Source: Dastarcus helophoroides | Taxonomy: Eukaryota; Arthropoda; Insecta; Coleoptera; Bothrideridae | Direction: 5' to 3' | DNA: 64,000 nt | Assembly (NCBI GenBank): GCA_028583605.1 | Contig: CM053328.1 | Coordinates: 30,363,578-30,427,577 of the forward strand | Part shown: piece by piece, positions 13,515 through 24,495 of the stretch | Position numbering within the stretch: position 1 is the stretch's first letter | How the letters are laid out: every line of letters starts with the position of its first letter | Notes under the pieces: generated by a model | Told to the model about the DNA's origin: nothing | Database searches by the model: none | What the model saw: only the letters and a program-made list of their open reading frames with translations | Position numbers and translations under genes: made by a program

Positions 13515-13584
13515 TATGTGTGCACACATTGGGCCCCCCTTACGCCCCAGTAGGGATGCGCACCCTACTTATTGGGAGTTCCTG
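13515..13584 (-). mobile_element. hAT-like terminal module closing array 2
   Basis: Read on the minus strand it begins CAGGAACTCCCAATAAGTAG, then a GC-rich stretch with GGGGCGTAAG and GGGCCCAATGTGTGCACACA, then the array. The CAG plus CTC..AA start resembles hAT termini. The second part is shared, inverted, with 24413-24495 and in weaker form with 44271-44338. Confidence 0.55.
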
Positions 13585-15100
13585 ACTTTGTCCTGTATAC
13601 TTCCAGAAAAAAAAATCGATATGAAGGTCAAACTTTTTAGAAAATTAAAGTTTTGGCTCTATTGTTGACAGTTTGGAAACAAAATCTCGGAATTTGGAGC
13701 AAAAAGTCGAAACAAGGGTTTCTTAAATTGACATCCATTTTATTAGACAAATGGTCCAGGGAAAACGCAGATCCAGAATAACACCCCTCCTCCTTAACCC
13801 CTTATTTGTTGTTGTATAAAAAATTCATGTGATTCCTATTTCATTTATTGAATATGAACGATCTAATAATAATTACACGTGGGAGGTCAAATTTATTCAA
13901 TCCAAAATTTGAAAAAATAGCCAACTGGCTTATTGTCAGGACAATAACGTCCAGAATTAATTGAATAACTGACAGTGCGTTAATGGAACTGAAGAATGTT
14001 GACAGGAAACTAAAGGACGTAGACAGAATTAGCAGGAAACACGTGTTTGCAGAATGAGTTGTGTAGGAAAATTTGATTCTGGTATCAATGAAACAAAATG
14101 TCATCGACATGATGCAGGTTATATTTTCGAAATGCTGCCTGTTTCGCTTTGTTCTTATTTAATTACATCAACAATGCCTTGGCCTTAAACTCTTTTACCT
14201 TTAACACTCTACACCGCTGCAACAAAGTTGTCTATATATTCATAACAAATAGTTACATATTTAGTCTATATAATAAGTAAATAGCTCTAACAAAGATTAA
14301 AAATATCGATCCTTTTTCCTTGTTTAAATGCGATATATTTTTCCATTAGGTATGATATGAAAATATAGTTTTATACATTTTTTTTCGGAGTTCGTTCACT
14401 AGACGGTTTTGACTTATACATCTACTAATTAATGCTCAAGCTACATTTATAAAACATCTAGATTTTTTTTACTTTTTTTTGTACAATTATATAATTCTTT
14501 AAGCATTTGATTTATATTCAAGAAAGTTCCTGAACCTAAAAGCGACCATACCTTTCACGTCAAATTAAAACAACGCAGTATATTCTAAAGGAAACGGTTG
14601 TTTATACGATAACGGGCATTTTACGTTACGAACGAATGTTTTACGTTTCGAACAAATATTTAATCGCTACGAGGACACGAAATACGATTTGAGTGAACAG
14701 AAATTAATATAATTTCTTGCTGATGGCTTTTAGGTTCGAACATGCACACGTTTAATTCAGAGAAACAGTTACTGATACTTAATATTCATTTAACATCTAA
14801 CAACATTTGGAAAAAAACCTTTTCATTTCATGCGTCGATGCATTTACATTCGAGATAATTATCTAAATTTATTTACTTGCACATTCAATCTCAAGTAGCT
14901 TGCAATATTTCATCAATGGCTCAAAATGATAAGTCTAGTTTTAAGCTTGATATTTCCCCCTAATCACGCCAGGAGTTCGTAAATTAACCAAATTTTAATT
15001 TATTTATCCTAAAAGTAAGTTTGAATGTGGGCTTGCCGGGTAATCTTTTATTTTTTAGTATATAATATGATGGTAGTAGCTTTTAAACATGTATTAAAGT
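13585..15100. other. Non-array intergenic island
   Basis: No gene recognised. The minus-strand ORF at 13841-14110 (89 codons, Ser/Phe/Leu/Ile-rich and hydrophobic) ends within AATAAATGA. It shows no motif I can name. The rest is AT-rich with no array unit until about 15.1 kb. Confidence 0.4.
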
Positions 15101-15972
15101 TGGCGAGGGCTTTGAAAATGTTAAAAAAAAAAAAGTTGAAATTTAGAGAATAGCATTTCTAGAAGAAAAAATCTCGAGTGAATTCAGTCATAACATTTAA
15201 AAAAAAAGTTGAAAGTTTAATGTTAACATTTTAACAATTATTTTTTTTGCATACATTTTTCGAAATTGAAATCTCAAAATGTCGATTCAAATTTAAAATT
15301 TTTGGTTCTAATTACGGAAAAAGACAAAAAAGGTTTATTAAAATATTGAGAAAAGAAGTCGCAGCTTCCAAAAAAAAGTCATGAATTTCAGAAAAATTCA
15401 CAATTTCGCGATAAGTCGGAGTTGGTTATCAAACAAGAGCAAAATCTGGACTTTCTCCAAATAACTGACGTTTCCAATAAGAAACTTAAATATTTGAGTT
15501 TTTCTTAAAATTTTAAGCGTGAAACTTAGGCACGAAAAATGTGAAATCTATTTTGATAATTTTCCAATCTTTTTCGAAATTTGGTCCTAAAACTTTAATT
15601 TGTAAGTGTCGTTTTTTTTCCTCAAAATTTGAACCTTTTAATCCTTTTTTTTAAATAATCTGTCTAGAAAGAAAGTCATTAATTTTGGAAAAAAAATATA
15701 AAAAAGTCGTAAATGTAAAAGTCGAAAAACAAAGGATTTTAGAAAAAGTCGATTTTTTAATAAAATTTGGAAAAAAAGACGAATCTTTAAAAAATTCGTA
15801 AATATTCTTGTCGAAAGAAAATAGAAAAATTTCGAGTTATGTCGAAGTATAACGTTATTAAAAAAGCGATTGTCAGAAGTTCAATTTTTTCCAAAAATTG
15901 AAGTTTCCAGCAAAATCGAAATTCTAACTTGTTTCTCAAAATGTCGACGTATGTAGATTCTGACGTTATAGT

Positions 15973-17050
15973 GGGACAGGGTTGAGGAGGAGCTTATCAT
16001 TCACTGAGGCAGTCTTTAAAAAATAATTATCAAGAAATTTCGACTCTCTGGGAAATTTCGAATTTTTACTGAATTTAAACTTCTTTCTCGAATCTTCAAC
16101 CTTCTCCTCAAAATGTTACTCTTTTTCTCGAAATATTTATCTTTTTTCAAAATTTGGGCTTTCAAAACTTGTGATTTTTACCTCGAAAATCGTCTTTATT
16201 TCGAAATTTCGATATTTTCGAGTTTTCCTCAAAGTTTCAATTTTAGATTTGAAATTTTTAATTACAAATATAAACGTGTGAATGTTTATAATTTCATAGT
16301 TTCTCAGTTTAATTTTAATGTTGTGACTTGTAAGTACGAAAATGTGAAATTTATTTTTATAATTTCTCAATTTTTCTCGACATTTCGTCCTAAAACTTTA
16401 ATTTGTTTGGGTAAGTGTCAGTTTTTTCTCAAAATTTGAACCTTTTCATCATCATTTTTTTAAATAAAATGTGGAGAAAATAGTAATTATTTTTGAAAAA
16501 ATTAAAAATCGTGTTTTTTAATAAAATTTCTAAAAAAAAAGACGAATCCTAAAAAAGGTCGTAAATGTTCTCGTTTCGAAAATTTTCGTGGTATGTAGAT
16601 ATTTTCTGAGGTCACCGTGGGGCAGGGGAAAGGAGCTTGGCCTTCGCTGAGGCAGTGTTTAAAAAATAATTATTCAGTCAAGAAATTTCGACGAAATTTG
16701 ACTCTCTAGGAAATTTCGAATTTTTACTGAATTTAAACTTTTTTCTTCAATTTTCAACCTTCATAAAATGTCAGTCTTTTTCTTGAAATATTGATTTTTT
16801 TTTCCAGATTTGTTTGGGCTTTCAAAACTTTCAATTTTTACATCGAAAATCGTCTATGTCAAAATTTGGATACTTTCGAGTTTTCGACAAAATTTCAATT
16901 TTAGATTTGAAACAAATTTCAATTTTAGATTTGAAATTTTTTGCGACAAAAATAACTGTGTGAAATGTCTTATAGTGTCTCAGTGTTTTTTGAAATTTCG
17001 CCTTAAAACTTCAAAAAAACTTTTAAGTTTTTATCAAAATCTGTAACCCT
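15973..17050. repeat. Tandem duplication of about 650 bp
   Basis: The segment with CACTGAGGCAGTCTTTAAAA and AATTTCGACTCTCTGGGAAA near 16000 is repeated near 16640 with small changes. The match continues through TTTCAATTTTAGATTTGAAA on both sides (about 16226 and 16892). Confidence 0.65.
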
Positions 17051-19821
17051 ATCTTCAAAATTTAATTTTACTAAAATTATTATTGTTTTAAGAAAATGTT
17101 GAAAGAAAGAGTCGTAGCTTCTAAAGAAAAAGTCGAAACATTTTCAAAAATTCGTAATTTTGTATTAAATCAGAATTTAAGTTCACTTAAATAAAAGATC
17201 AAAGTTTTAACTTTTTTTCAAAAATTGGAGTTTCCATTAATCGAGTTTTTGTTAACATTTCAATTTGAAACTTGAAACTTTTTAAATACAAAATTTTTTT
17301 TGAAATTTCTTTAATCATTATACCCAGTTTTTTTTAAATTAAATTAAAACTTAAATTACTTTTTGTAAATTTCAAATTTTTCTCTAAATTTGAAGCGTCT
17401 GTTCAAAATTCCCAATTTAAAATTGACATTTTCAACCTCAAACATTCGTGAATTTTTCAATAAACTTTGGGGTTGCAGTGAGTTTCAGAAAAACTTCATT
17501 TACAAAGTGAATTAACTTGAAATTTTTAGTGTTCTAGTCATATTTCCATTTGATTGTTTATTTTTTTTATGAAAATATCGAAGTAGAAAAAATAATTAGG
17601 TCAAACAGAAATCGTAGCCTCGAGATATATAAGTCGTTAGGTAAAACTAATTATCAAAATTTCGACTTCTTCCAAAAATTGAAATTTCCATCAAAAAATC
17701 GAATAGTCGAATTTTTAAACGTTTTTCCTCAAATTTCCAAATGTATGTATTAAATTAAATTCAAAAATTCGAAAAAGATAAATTTTAAAGGTCAAGTCAA
17801 AAATTTGAATAAGTTTGCAACATTTCGAAAAAACCTTCATTTATAAAAAAATGTGAATTAAATTTTTTTCTTTTTATAAAATCTCGAAAAAAAGTCATAA
17901 TTTCGAAAACTTTTTCCAAAAGTTTGAAACTTTTAAACAAGAAAGGAAAATTTGTTAAGTTTCTTTTATAATTCCCCAGTTTTTTCGAGATTTTTGTACG
18001 AGCTTTTTTTTGTTAGGTTCGAATATTTCTTAAAATTTGAACCTTTTTCACAAAATTCCGAATTTAAACTTGACTAATTTATTGTTTTATTTATATTAAA
18101 AAACAACTTTAATCCCGAAATTTGGGGGAAAATCGGGGTTTTGGAGGTCAAAGTTTCGAGATTAAATTTTAAAATTTTCTTGATTTTCATTTTAAAATTT
18201 TGGTTTTTTCTAAAAATTCTAAATTTAAACTGTTTTTAAATTTTTTCACTGTCGACTTAAAACTGCCTAAAAAAGACTAAATTTCTAGAAAAATAAATCG
18301 AGAATGAGGTCAACAATTTTGAGATAAAATTTCAAATTTTAAGAAACTAAGACTGAATTTCTTAGACAGAAGCATATACTTTGAATATTGGTTAAAATGT
18401 TAAAGAAAAAATTAAGCCACATGCTTAAGTTCAGAATTTCTCAAAAAAAAAATCGACATGTCAAAAAACTTTCAACTACGAATTTAAGTTACAGTTTTTA
18501 AATTTTAAACTAAAATTTAAACAATTAATTCAAAATTTGTCAAAAGAAAATGTCTTCGTTTTGACATAAAAATAAAAAATTCGAGAAAAAATTAGAAATA
18601 TTCTCTGTATCTTTTTTCCGAAGTTGTGTTCATGTTATTCAACGCAATCGCTGCTTAGGGCAATCCATCGCCAATTCTTTACAGGAAGATAACTTAAATC
18701 TAGATTTGTGGAAGAAGCAACTGGCGAAGAAAAGCTAGTAAACCTTGAATGGCATAAAGTTGAAATGTCGAAAAACAGCTGTAATTTTAAGTAAAAGTAG
18801 AGGTTCTCAAAATTCAAACTCAAATTTGAACAATTATTAACTGAAAACTTAGCAAAAAAATTTTTCGAAGTTTTGACTTAAAGAAATAAATTTCGAGAAA
18901 AAATTAGAAGTTTGGAAATTAGGTTGAAATGCCGAAAAAAAAGATATTTTGATTCTACAGTTGGCATTTTCAATAAAAATCTTTACAGTTTAAATTGAAA
19001 TTTGAGAACGAAACTCAAAACTTGTTATCAAAATGTCATAATTTCCAGCTTAACTTCCCTATCTTGATAAAAATGTTAAAACTTCGGGAGAAACTCAACA
19101 TTTATCAAAATTTGATTCTTAGTAACACGAAATTTCGAAAAAAAGTTTGGTCATTATTAAAATTTTGTAGAGATTTTCGAGTTTGAAAATGTCAAGTTTA
19201 AACTCGAAATTTTCATAAATTTTCGATCTTTTTGCTCAAAAATTGATAACTTCTAGAGAAGTCTAAATTTCAAGATTACAATCGAAATGTGGGGTCTTTT
19301 TTTCAATAAATAAATAAATTTTTCTTTCAAAGTTTTCATATTAGCACGAAATTTCCAATTCAATGTCAAAATTTCACCTTTTTCTGTGAAGTTTAAAACT
19401 TTTTTCTGGAATTTTTATGTTTTTAACGAAGTTTTTATAAGTTTTAGGTTTGGTGCAAAATTTTGAATTTGATCTTAAAATTTTGAGTCTACACTTGAAT
19501 TTTGCTCCAACTTCTTTTTGTGAAGGGTTTTAGCCACAGTCACTTCAAATTTCAAGAATTTTTCTCCTAACTTGACTTTGTTGTCCAAATTTTTTAGTTA
19601 AAACTTTAAAATAATTTTAGCTTCGCTTAAAATTTTAACTCTAGAACCAAAATTACATTTTTTTACATTTCAACTTTAAGTAGAATACAACCTAGACTGT
19701 AAATTCATGCAGCCCTCCAGGCATATATAGTGAATCATAGATAGCTGAACTACCAACAGTTGAAACTCTGCCATCTAGCGAAGCGGTTGCTCTCTAGGAA
19801 AGTTCCCAGAAGACAAGGATT

Positions 19822-19981
19822 TTAATGCACAGACCAATAGGTTTGAACCATTTATTAGATTCGAAGTTTGGAAACCAAAAACCGGTTTCGATCTGACGAT
19901 ATCTAACAAAATCGAAACCGGTCTTTGGTTTCCTAAACTTCAAATATAATAAATGTTCAAACCTATTGGTCTGTGCATTAA
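19822..19981. mobile_element. Complete foldback MITE
   Basis: Arms of about 70 bp begin TTAATGCACAGACCAATAGG and are repeated inverted at the right end. The arms meet near a short centre around GATATCTAACA. It has no coding capacity. A fragment lies at 774-866. Confidence 0.8.
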
Positions 19982-20330
19982 ATTTCAACTTTAATTTCGA
20001 AATTTGTACTTTCCAAAAAAAGGACTGAAATGTCAAATCCAAAATTGAAATTTTGACCTTAGTCGCGAAAATCTTGGTTTAAAGTTTTTTTTTTCGAAAT
20101 TTTTAGATTAAGTCAAAGCTTACAAAAAATTGAAATGTCAAATTGAAAATTGACGTTTTTGTTTTAAAGTCACCCTTTTGACTTAATCGCGACATTGCGG
20201 ACATTGAGCATTTTTTGAAATTTATAAAAATTGAGAAATTTTCGTGTTCAACGATGTCAACTTTGAACTCGAAATTTTAATTCAATTTCGACTACTCGAC
20301 TTGAAATTAAAATACAGCATTTCTAGAAAA

Positions 20331-20376
20331 ATCGAAATCTTGGGAATTAAAAGACTTTAATTCCCAAGATTTCGAT
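20331..20376. repeat. Perfect hairpin with 21-bp arms
   Basis: ATCGAAATCTTGGGAATTAA (plus one A) is followed by AGAC and then its exact reverse complement. Such perfection stands out in an otherwise decayed array. Confidence 0.85.
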
Positions 20377-21140
20377 TTTAAGAATTTTTTAAATAAATTT
20401 TTCTGTCAACTTTTCCTCTTAGAAAAATAGAAATTGCGAATTTCGATGTTGAATTTTGAGAAACGATTGGAGGCAGAATCAAATTTTCTTCTCCAAAGTT
20501 GACCAAAATTTTTAGAAAAAATGGATATTTTGATAAAGATTTTGCAATTTGGCTTTGTTTTCATTTTGGCATTTTTTTTCAAAATCCTGAATATAAACTT
20601 GAACGTTTAGATACTTTTTTCAAATTTTCAACATAAAACTCGAAATTGAGATTTTATAATAATTACGATATAAATTTTTTTTTTGAAATTTACACTTTGT
20701 TTTTAATTATTCAAAGTTTAAACTCGCGCAAATTAAAAATTTGGGAAATCTCGAAATGTCTTCTCTAAATTTCGTCCAAAACTTTCAAATTTCTGGAAAA
20801 ATCAAACTTTTGATAGTTTTTTTTTTCAGTATTTTGATGTCTTTTTCAAAACTCCTGATTTAAACCCGCAATATTTATTTATTTATTTTACTTTCGCCTT
20901 TAAACTTGAAAGTTAGATTTTCGAAAATTGAATTTTTTTTGAAATTTATTTTTTAATTTCGCAAGTATTTAAAACGTTAAGCTTGGAAGTTTAAAATTTG
21001 TATAAACAGTTTAGTTCAGGGTATTTTTACTGATGTTTTTTTTTTTTAATGTTTTGATAGACTCTAAATTTAGACTTTCTTAAAATTTGATTTGAAATTT
21101 CAGATTAAGACTTTCCAAAGTTAAATTAAAAATTAAAACT

Positions 21141-21337
21141 TGAAATACAAATCTTGTTCCCTGAAACCAAGAACAACAAAGGTTGTTCTAACGCGTTTCG
21201 ATAGCCAAGCTATCATCTTCAGAGAGATCTCTCTCTTTGAGCAAGCTTTGTAGTGTTTTTTAATGTTTCTTGTTTCAGGAGACAAGATTTGTATTTCAAT
21301 TTTTGAAGATAACCAAAGACCACTTCGTTCCACCAAA
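21141..21337 (-). mobile_element. Dispersed repeat with hammerhead-like core, full foldback copy
   Basis: Inverted ends TGAAATACAAATCTTGT surround GGTTGTTCTAACGCGTTTCG and ATAGCCAAGCTATC. On the minus strand the core reads CTGAAGA, a short hairpin, then GAAACGCG. The right flank TGAAGATAACCAAAGACCAC recurs in other copies. Relatives lie at 23405, 24130, 26281, 32322, 50617 and 53249. Confidence 0.6.
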
Positions 21338-22129
21338 ATTAAAACTGGAAATGAAATATAAATAATATAAAAAATGGCAAAGATTCGACTCAACATTTTA
21401 TAACTAATTTTGGGAGCTTTTATTACGGAAGTTGTTTTTTTTTTCAGAAATTTTGATTGTTTAAAAAAATTTAATCCAGAACTTTGAGAAAAGTCAAACT
21501 CTAAAAAGAACCTGGAAATGTATGCAAAAAAATCCCAAAATGTCCGTTTTAATCACAAATTATTGACTTTAAATTCGAATATTCGACATTTCTCCCCAAA
21601 CTTTAAAATTTCTAAAAAAAGTCGAAATTTTTCGAATCTAGAATAAAAATATAGAGTCAGTGTTCTCAAAAATATAGACTTCGATTTTTTAAGTTCAACT
21701 TTTTTTCTCGAAATTTTTCAAAACTTAAAAATGTTGAACATTTTTAATTTAAATTCAAAATTTCAAAATAGATATTGGTCATTATATTAATATACGTTAT
21801 TGATTTTCAGTATTTTGAACATATACCTTGACTCGATTATAAACGAACCATTTTGTCTTACACCTAAAATTTTAATACAACGTTTTTTTAGAGCTTTCGA
21901 AATTTTTTCTCCAATTTTTTGTTTTAAACGTGAAATTGTCTTTACGAATTTCTTTTTTTCGAAAAGTTTGACTTTTGTGTTTATTATTTAAATTTTCCTT
22001 TAGCCTTAAATAACGTTCAAAAAAATCAAAAAAGTTGATTTCATTTTAGATCAAGCCAAATTAGCATTTGTTCTATTTTTCCTTAAATTTTTGAATTACG
22101 TTTTTTTAGACCAATTCTATTTTTGATGC

Positions 22130-22637
22130 ATAACATATCCTATATGTTTGAAGGGCGTATGATCTTGATTACTTAAACCAGTTCAAAAAATTGAAGTCAT
22201 ATAAACGACAATTTTATACTGAAATTGCCACTAAAATTGGCCAAATTAATTACCTTCGCAAAGTTTCTTTAAAAAAGTTTATCTGACCAAATTAACATAT
22301 TTTTAAATATTTGAAGATAGTTAAAAATAGCTCACATGTGGATACATTTTTCAAAGTCTATCCAAAATCGATCCTTATGAGTTTTCAGATGTTGTTTATT
22401 GGATACAAAGTGTCACCCGAATTTAAAATATTCAAACTCATCGTAATTTTCTTCGTAATCAATGTATTTGAATGGAAATGCCTAATTAATTATCATTAGT
22501 GCGAGCCGCTAACAAAGGGATCAGCATAAAATAAAAAGGTTTTTTTTAACTGTTTCTCATCTCAACGAAGAATCTTAATAATTAATAATTCGTTTCAACA
22601 CCGGCTTAATACACCTAATTTCGTTACCGTGCACTAC
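22130..22637. other. Region downstream of the TRIM-Cyp-like gene
   Basis: Probably includes the 3' untranslated region on the minus strand. Balanced AT-rich sequence, no array unit and no other gene seen. Confidence 0.5.
22395..22400 (-). terminator. Candidate polyadenylation signal
   Basis: AATAAA on the minus strand lies about 240 bases past the stop codon, within the untranslated tail expected for the gene. No cDNA supports it and other weaker hexamers could be used. Confidence 0.4.
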
Positions 22638-23069
22638 TTACAACTTGCCGCATTTGGCGATTAGGATATTTTTCGTCGGTTTCCCAGCCGTGTCCCCGTA
22701 AGTGCTGATCTTCTCCACCAACTCCAATCCTTCGACTACATGCCCAAATATACCCGTAAACCCTCGCATCTCCTGCAGGATTATGCGAAATTGAGATCCG
22801 ACCATTCCTAAGTTGTCATGCCGTTTTTGCGTCCTCCTCATACCCACGGTGCCCCGCACCGCCAACAACTTGGTGTCGTCCGGTAAGAAATAAGAATCTT
22901 CGAAGATGGAGCGTCCCCCTCTGCCGTTGTTAAGCTCAAAGTCGCCCGTTATGACGCTCTCTCCTTCCCAGCATTGGAATATTTGGCAACCTTTGTAACC
23001 CATCCCCAGTTCGCCCGTGGTCAGGACGCCGAAATTTTTGGCCATTTTCGGTGCGACGTCCGCTCTTAC
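22638..23069 (-). CDS. Coding exon 3: remainder of (degenerate) cyclophilin domain and stop
   Basis: This exon encodes residues 409-551 and the stop at 22638-22640. The acceptor CCTCTTTTAG precedes GTAAGAGCGGACGTCGCACC, which reads VRADVAPKMAKNF, the usual second cyclophilin segment. With the end of exon 2 the domain is about 165 residues, the length of cyclophilin A. Fold motifs are kept: NF, TTGE, GYKG, GDF, GGRSI, GSQF, FGHVVEG and IAKCGKL at the end. The active site is not. Aligned to human cyclophilin A numbering by eye, R55 is Gln440, F60 is Glu445, M61 is Ser446, Q63 is Ile448, F113 is Arg503 and W121 is probably Glu508. There is also an insertion before GSQF. The domain is therefore probably a binding or structural module without isomerase activity. 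Confidence 0.93.
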   Translation of the reverse strand, partial: VRADVAPKMAKNFGVLTTGELGMGYKGCQIFQCWEGESVITGDFELNNGRGGRSIFEDSYFLPDDTKLLAVRGTVGMRRTQKRHDNLGMVGSQFRIILQEMRGFTGIFGHVVEGLELVEKISTYGDTAGKPTKNILIAKCGKL

Positions 23070-23404
23070 CTAAAAGAGGAATTCGTCATAACATGATTTG
23101 GGGGAAGTTATTCTGAGGCGCTATACTCGGGCCGGTGAAGAGATGAAGTAATCACGTGATCCGCTGATAACGTGATTTTACTACGTGGCGTGTTAGTTGG
23201 CGAAAAGCTTAAAATTGCATCAGCAATGCAAAGTGTTCAACATACAAGTCGATTATATTTGAGGGAAATCAGCCTGCATTTCAGCAAAATGACCAGGATG
23301 TGGCTCTGTCCACAGCATGCCGTTTTCACGTTCGTCGGCCCGAGTATAGCCTGAGTGTTCATCTTAAAAAGATCTGAGAAGAAACATTGCCAATATATCA
23401 GTAT

Positions 23405-23580
23405 TGAAATACAAATCTTCTCCCTTGAAACCAAGAAAGTTCAAAAAACACAACAAAGGTTGCTCTCTGAATCCAAGAAAGCTTAAAAAACACAACAAAG
23501 GTTGCTCTAAGAAGGTTGCTTAGACAAGATTTGTATTTGAATTTTTGAAGATAACCAAGGACCAGTCCGTTCCACCAAAA
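23405..23580 (+). mobile_element. Dispersed repeat copy in intron 3, rearranged
   Basis: Starts TGAAATACAAATCTTCTCCC and ends ACAAGATTTGTATTTGAATT. The inner AAAAAACACAACAAAGGTTG occurs twice in tandem, and the ACGCGTTTCG core is missing. Confidence 0.6.
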
Positions 23581-24129
23581 TATATTAGTAAATAATTTCC
23601 AATTCGTCAATTTAAAGAAGCGAAAATTTATTTTGACGCGTCTTTATGAACATTTGACTGAAAAAGAAATGATTCTGATGCATCAGCTTGGCTGTAGCGT
23701 GAAACAACTGAAATTTAGGGTAACTCGAACTTGTGTCGCTCGTTTTGTGATTCACCATAAGAAACATAGTTGAATTAAGTCTCCAGCGAACCCAGCCAAA
23801 AAGTTTAAACTCTTTTTATATAAACTGGTCTCAGAAATTAATAGATGGGTTTACAAATTCAAAATTTTTAAGTGATTTTCAAAAGTTTGCAATTTGGAGA
23901 AAAATGGTCGCAATGAAAAATAAGAAGAAGCACATGAAAGGTCCCAAGTTTCTAGTTTTCATATATTGACTCCAACATTTTTTTAGCATCATTAATTTCT
24001 GAGTAACCATTCAAAACACCATTGCAAAAAAAAAATTAAAAGTTTGTTTGCTTTTAGAAATGTCCACAGGCTTCTATGATTTTTTCTAGTGATCTCATCG
24101 TAAAGCGTTTATAAATAATATCCAATATC

Positions 24130-24234
24130 TCTCTGAAGATGATAGCTTGGCTATCGAAACGCGTTAGAGCAACCTCTGTTGTGTTTTTTTAATCTTTCTT
24201 GGTTTCAGGGGACCAGATTCTGTATTTCAATTTT
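24130..24234 (+). mobile_element. Dispersed repeat copy in intron 3, with hammerhead-like core
   Basis: On the plus strand CTGAAGA (24133-24139) is followed by a GATAGC/GCTATC hairpin and GAAAC (24156-24160), then GCGTTAGAGCAACC. It ends in GGTTTCAGGGGACCAG and TGTATTTCAATTTT. Confidence 0.6.
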
Positions 24235-24412
24235 CGTTTATAAATAATTTAATCCTCTTTAATTTGTCAGGCCTCCGAGCTTTGTGGGATGATATTTCGC
24301 CGAGTTACCGTCATTAAAATCAAAAAAGTAAATAATCATTTCAGATTTTTACTTATATTTAAGAAGGTCCAATATTTTTTTTTTCAGTGACCCATTGAAA
24401 GTTCTTCTAGAT

Positions 24413-24495
24413 CAGTATCTCTTAACGAGGAGGGGGGGGGAGGTGCTGTTTAGGACGTAAAGGATCACAAGGGGCCGGGGGCCCAATGTGCACTT
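24413..24495 (+). mobile_element. hAT-like terminal module opening array 4
   Basis: CAGTATCTCTTAACGAGGAG is followed by a G-rich tract, AGGACGTAAAGG and GGGGGCCCAATGTGCAC, then the T-rich array. The eight flanking bases at 24405-24412 are TTCTAGAT, a typical hAT target. I found no matching right end. The GGGCCCAATGTG(TG)CAC part is shared, inverted, with 13515-13584. Confidence 0.5.

Larger units (their letters stand above)
15100..22130. repeat. Satellite-like array 3, mixed polarity
   Basis: About 7 kb of degenerate units where T-rich and A-rich blocks alternate every few hundred bases, unlike the single flips elsewhere. It contains a roughly 650 bp tandem duplication (15.97-17.05 kb), a foldback MITE (19822-19981), a perfect hairpin (20331-20376) and a dispersed repeat (21141-21337). 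A small non-array patch lies at 18620-18760. Confidence 0.75.

Noticed and set aside
13841..14110. 89-codon hydrophobic ORF as a fragment of an insect chemoreceptor
   Set aside because: It has hydrophobic runs but no receptor motif, no splice partner and a simple Ser/Phe/Leu/Ile composition. Kept only as a remark in the island entry.
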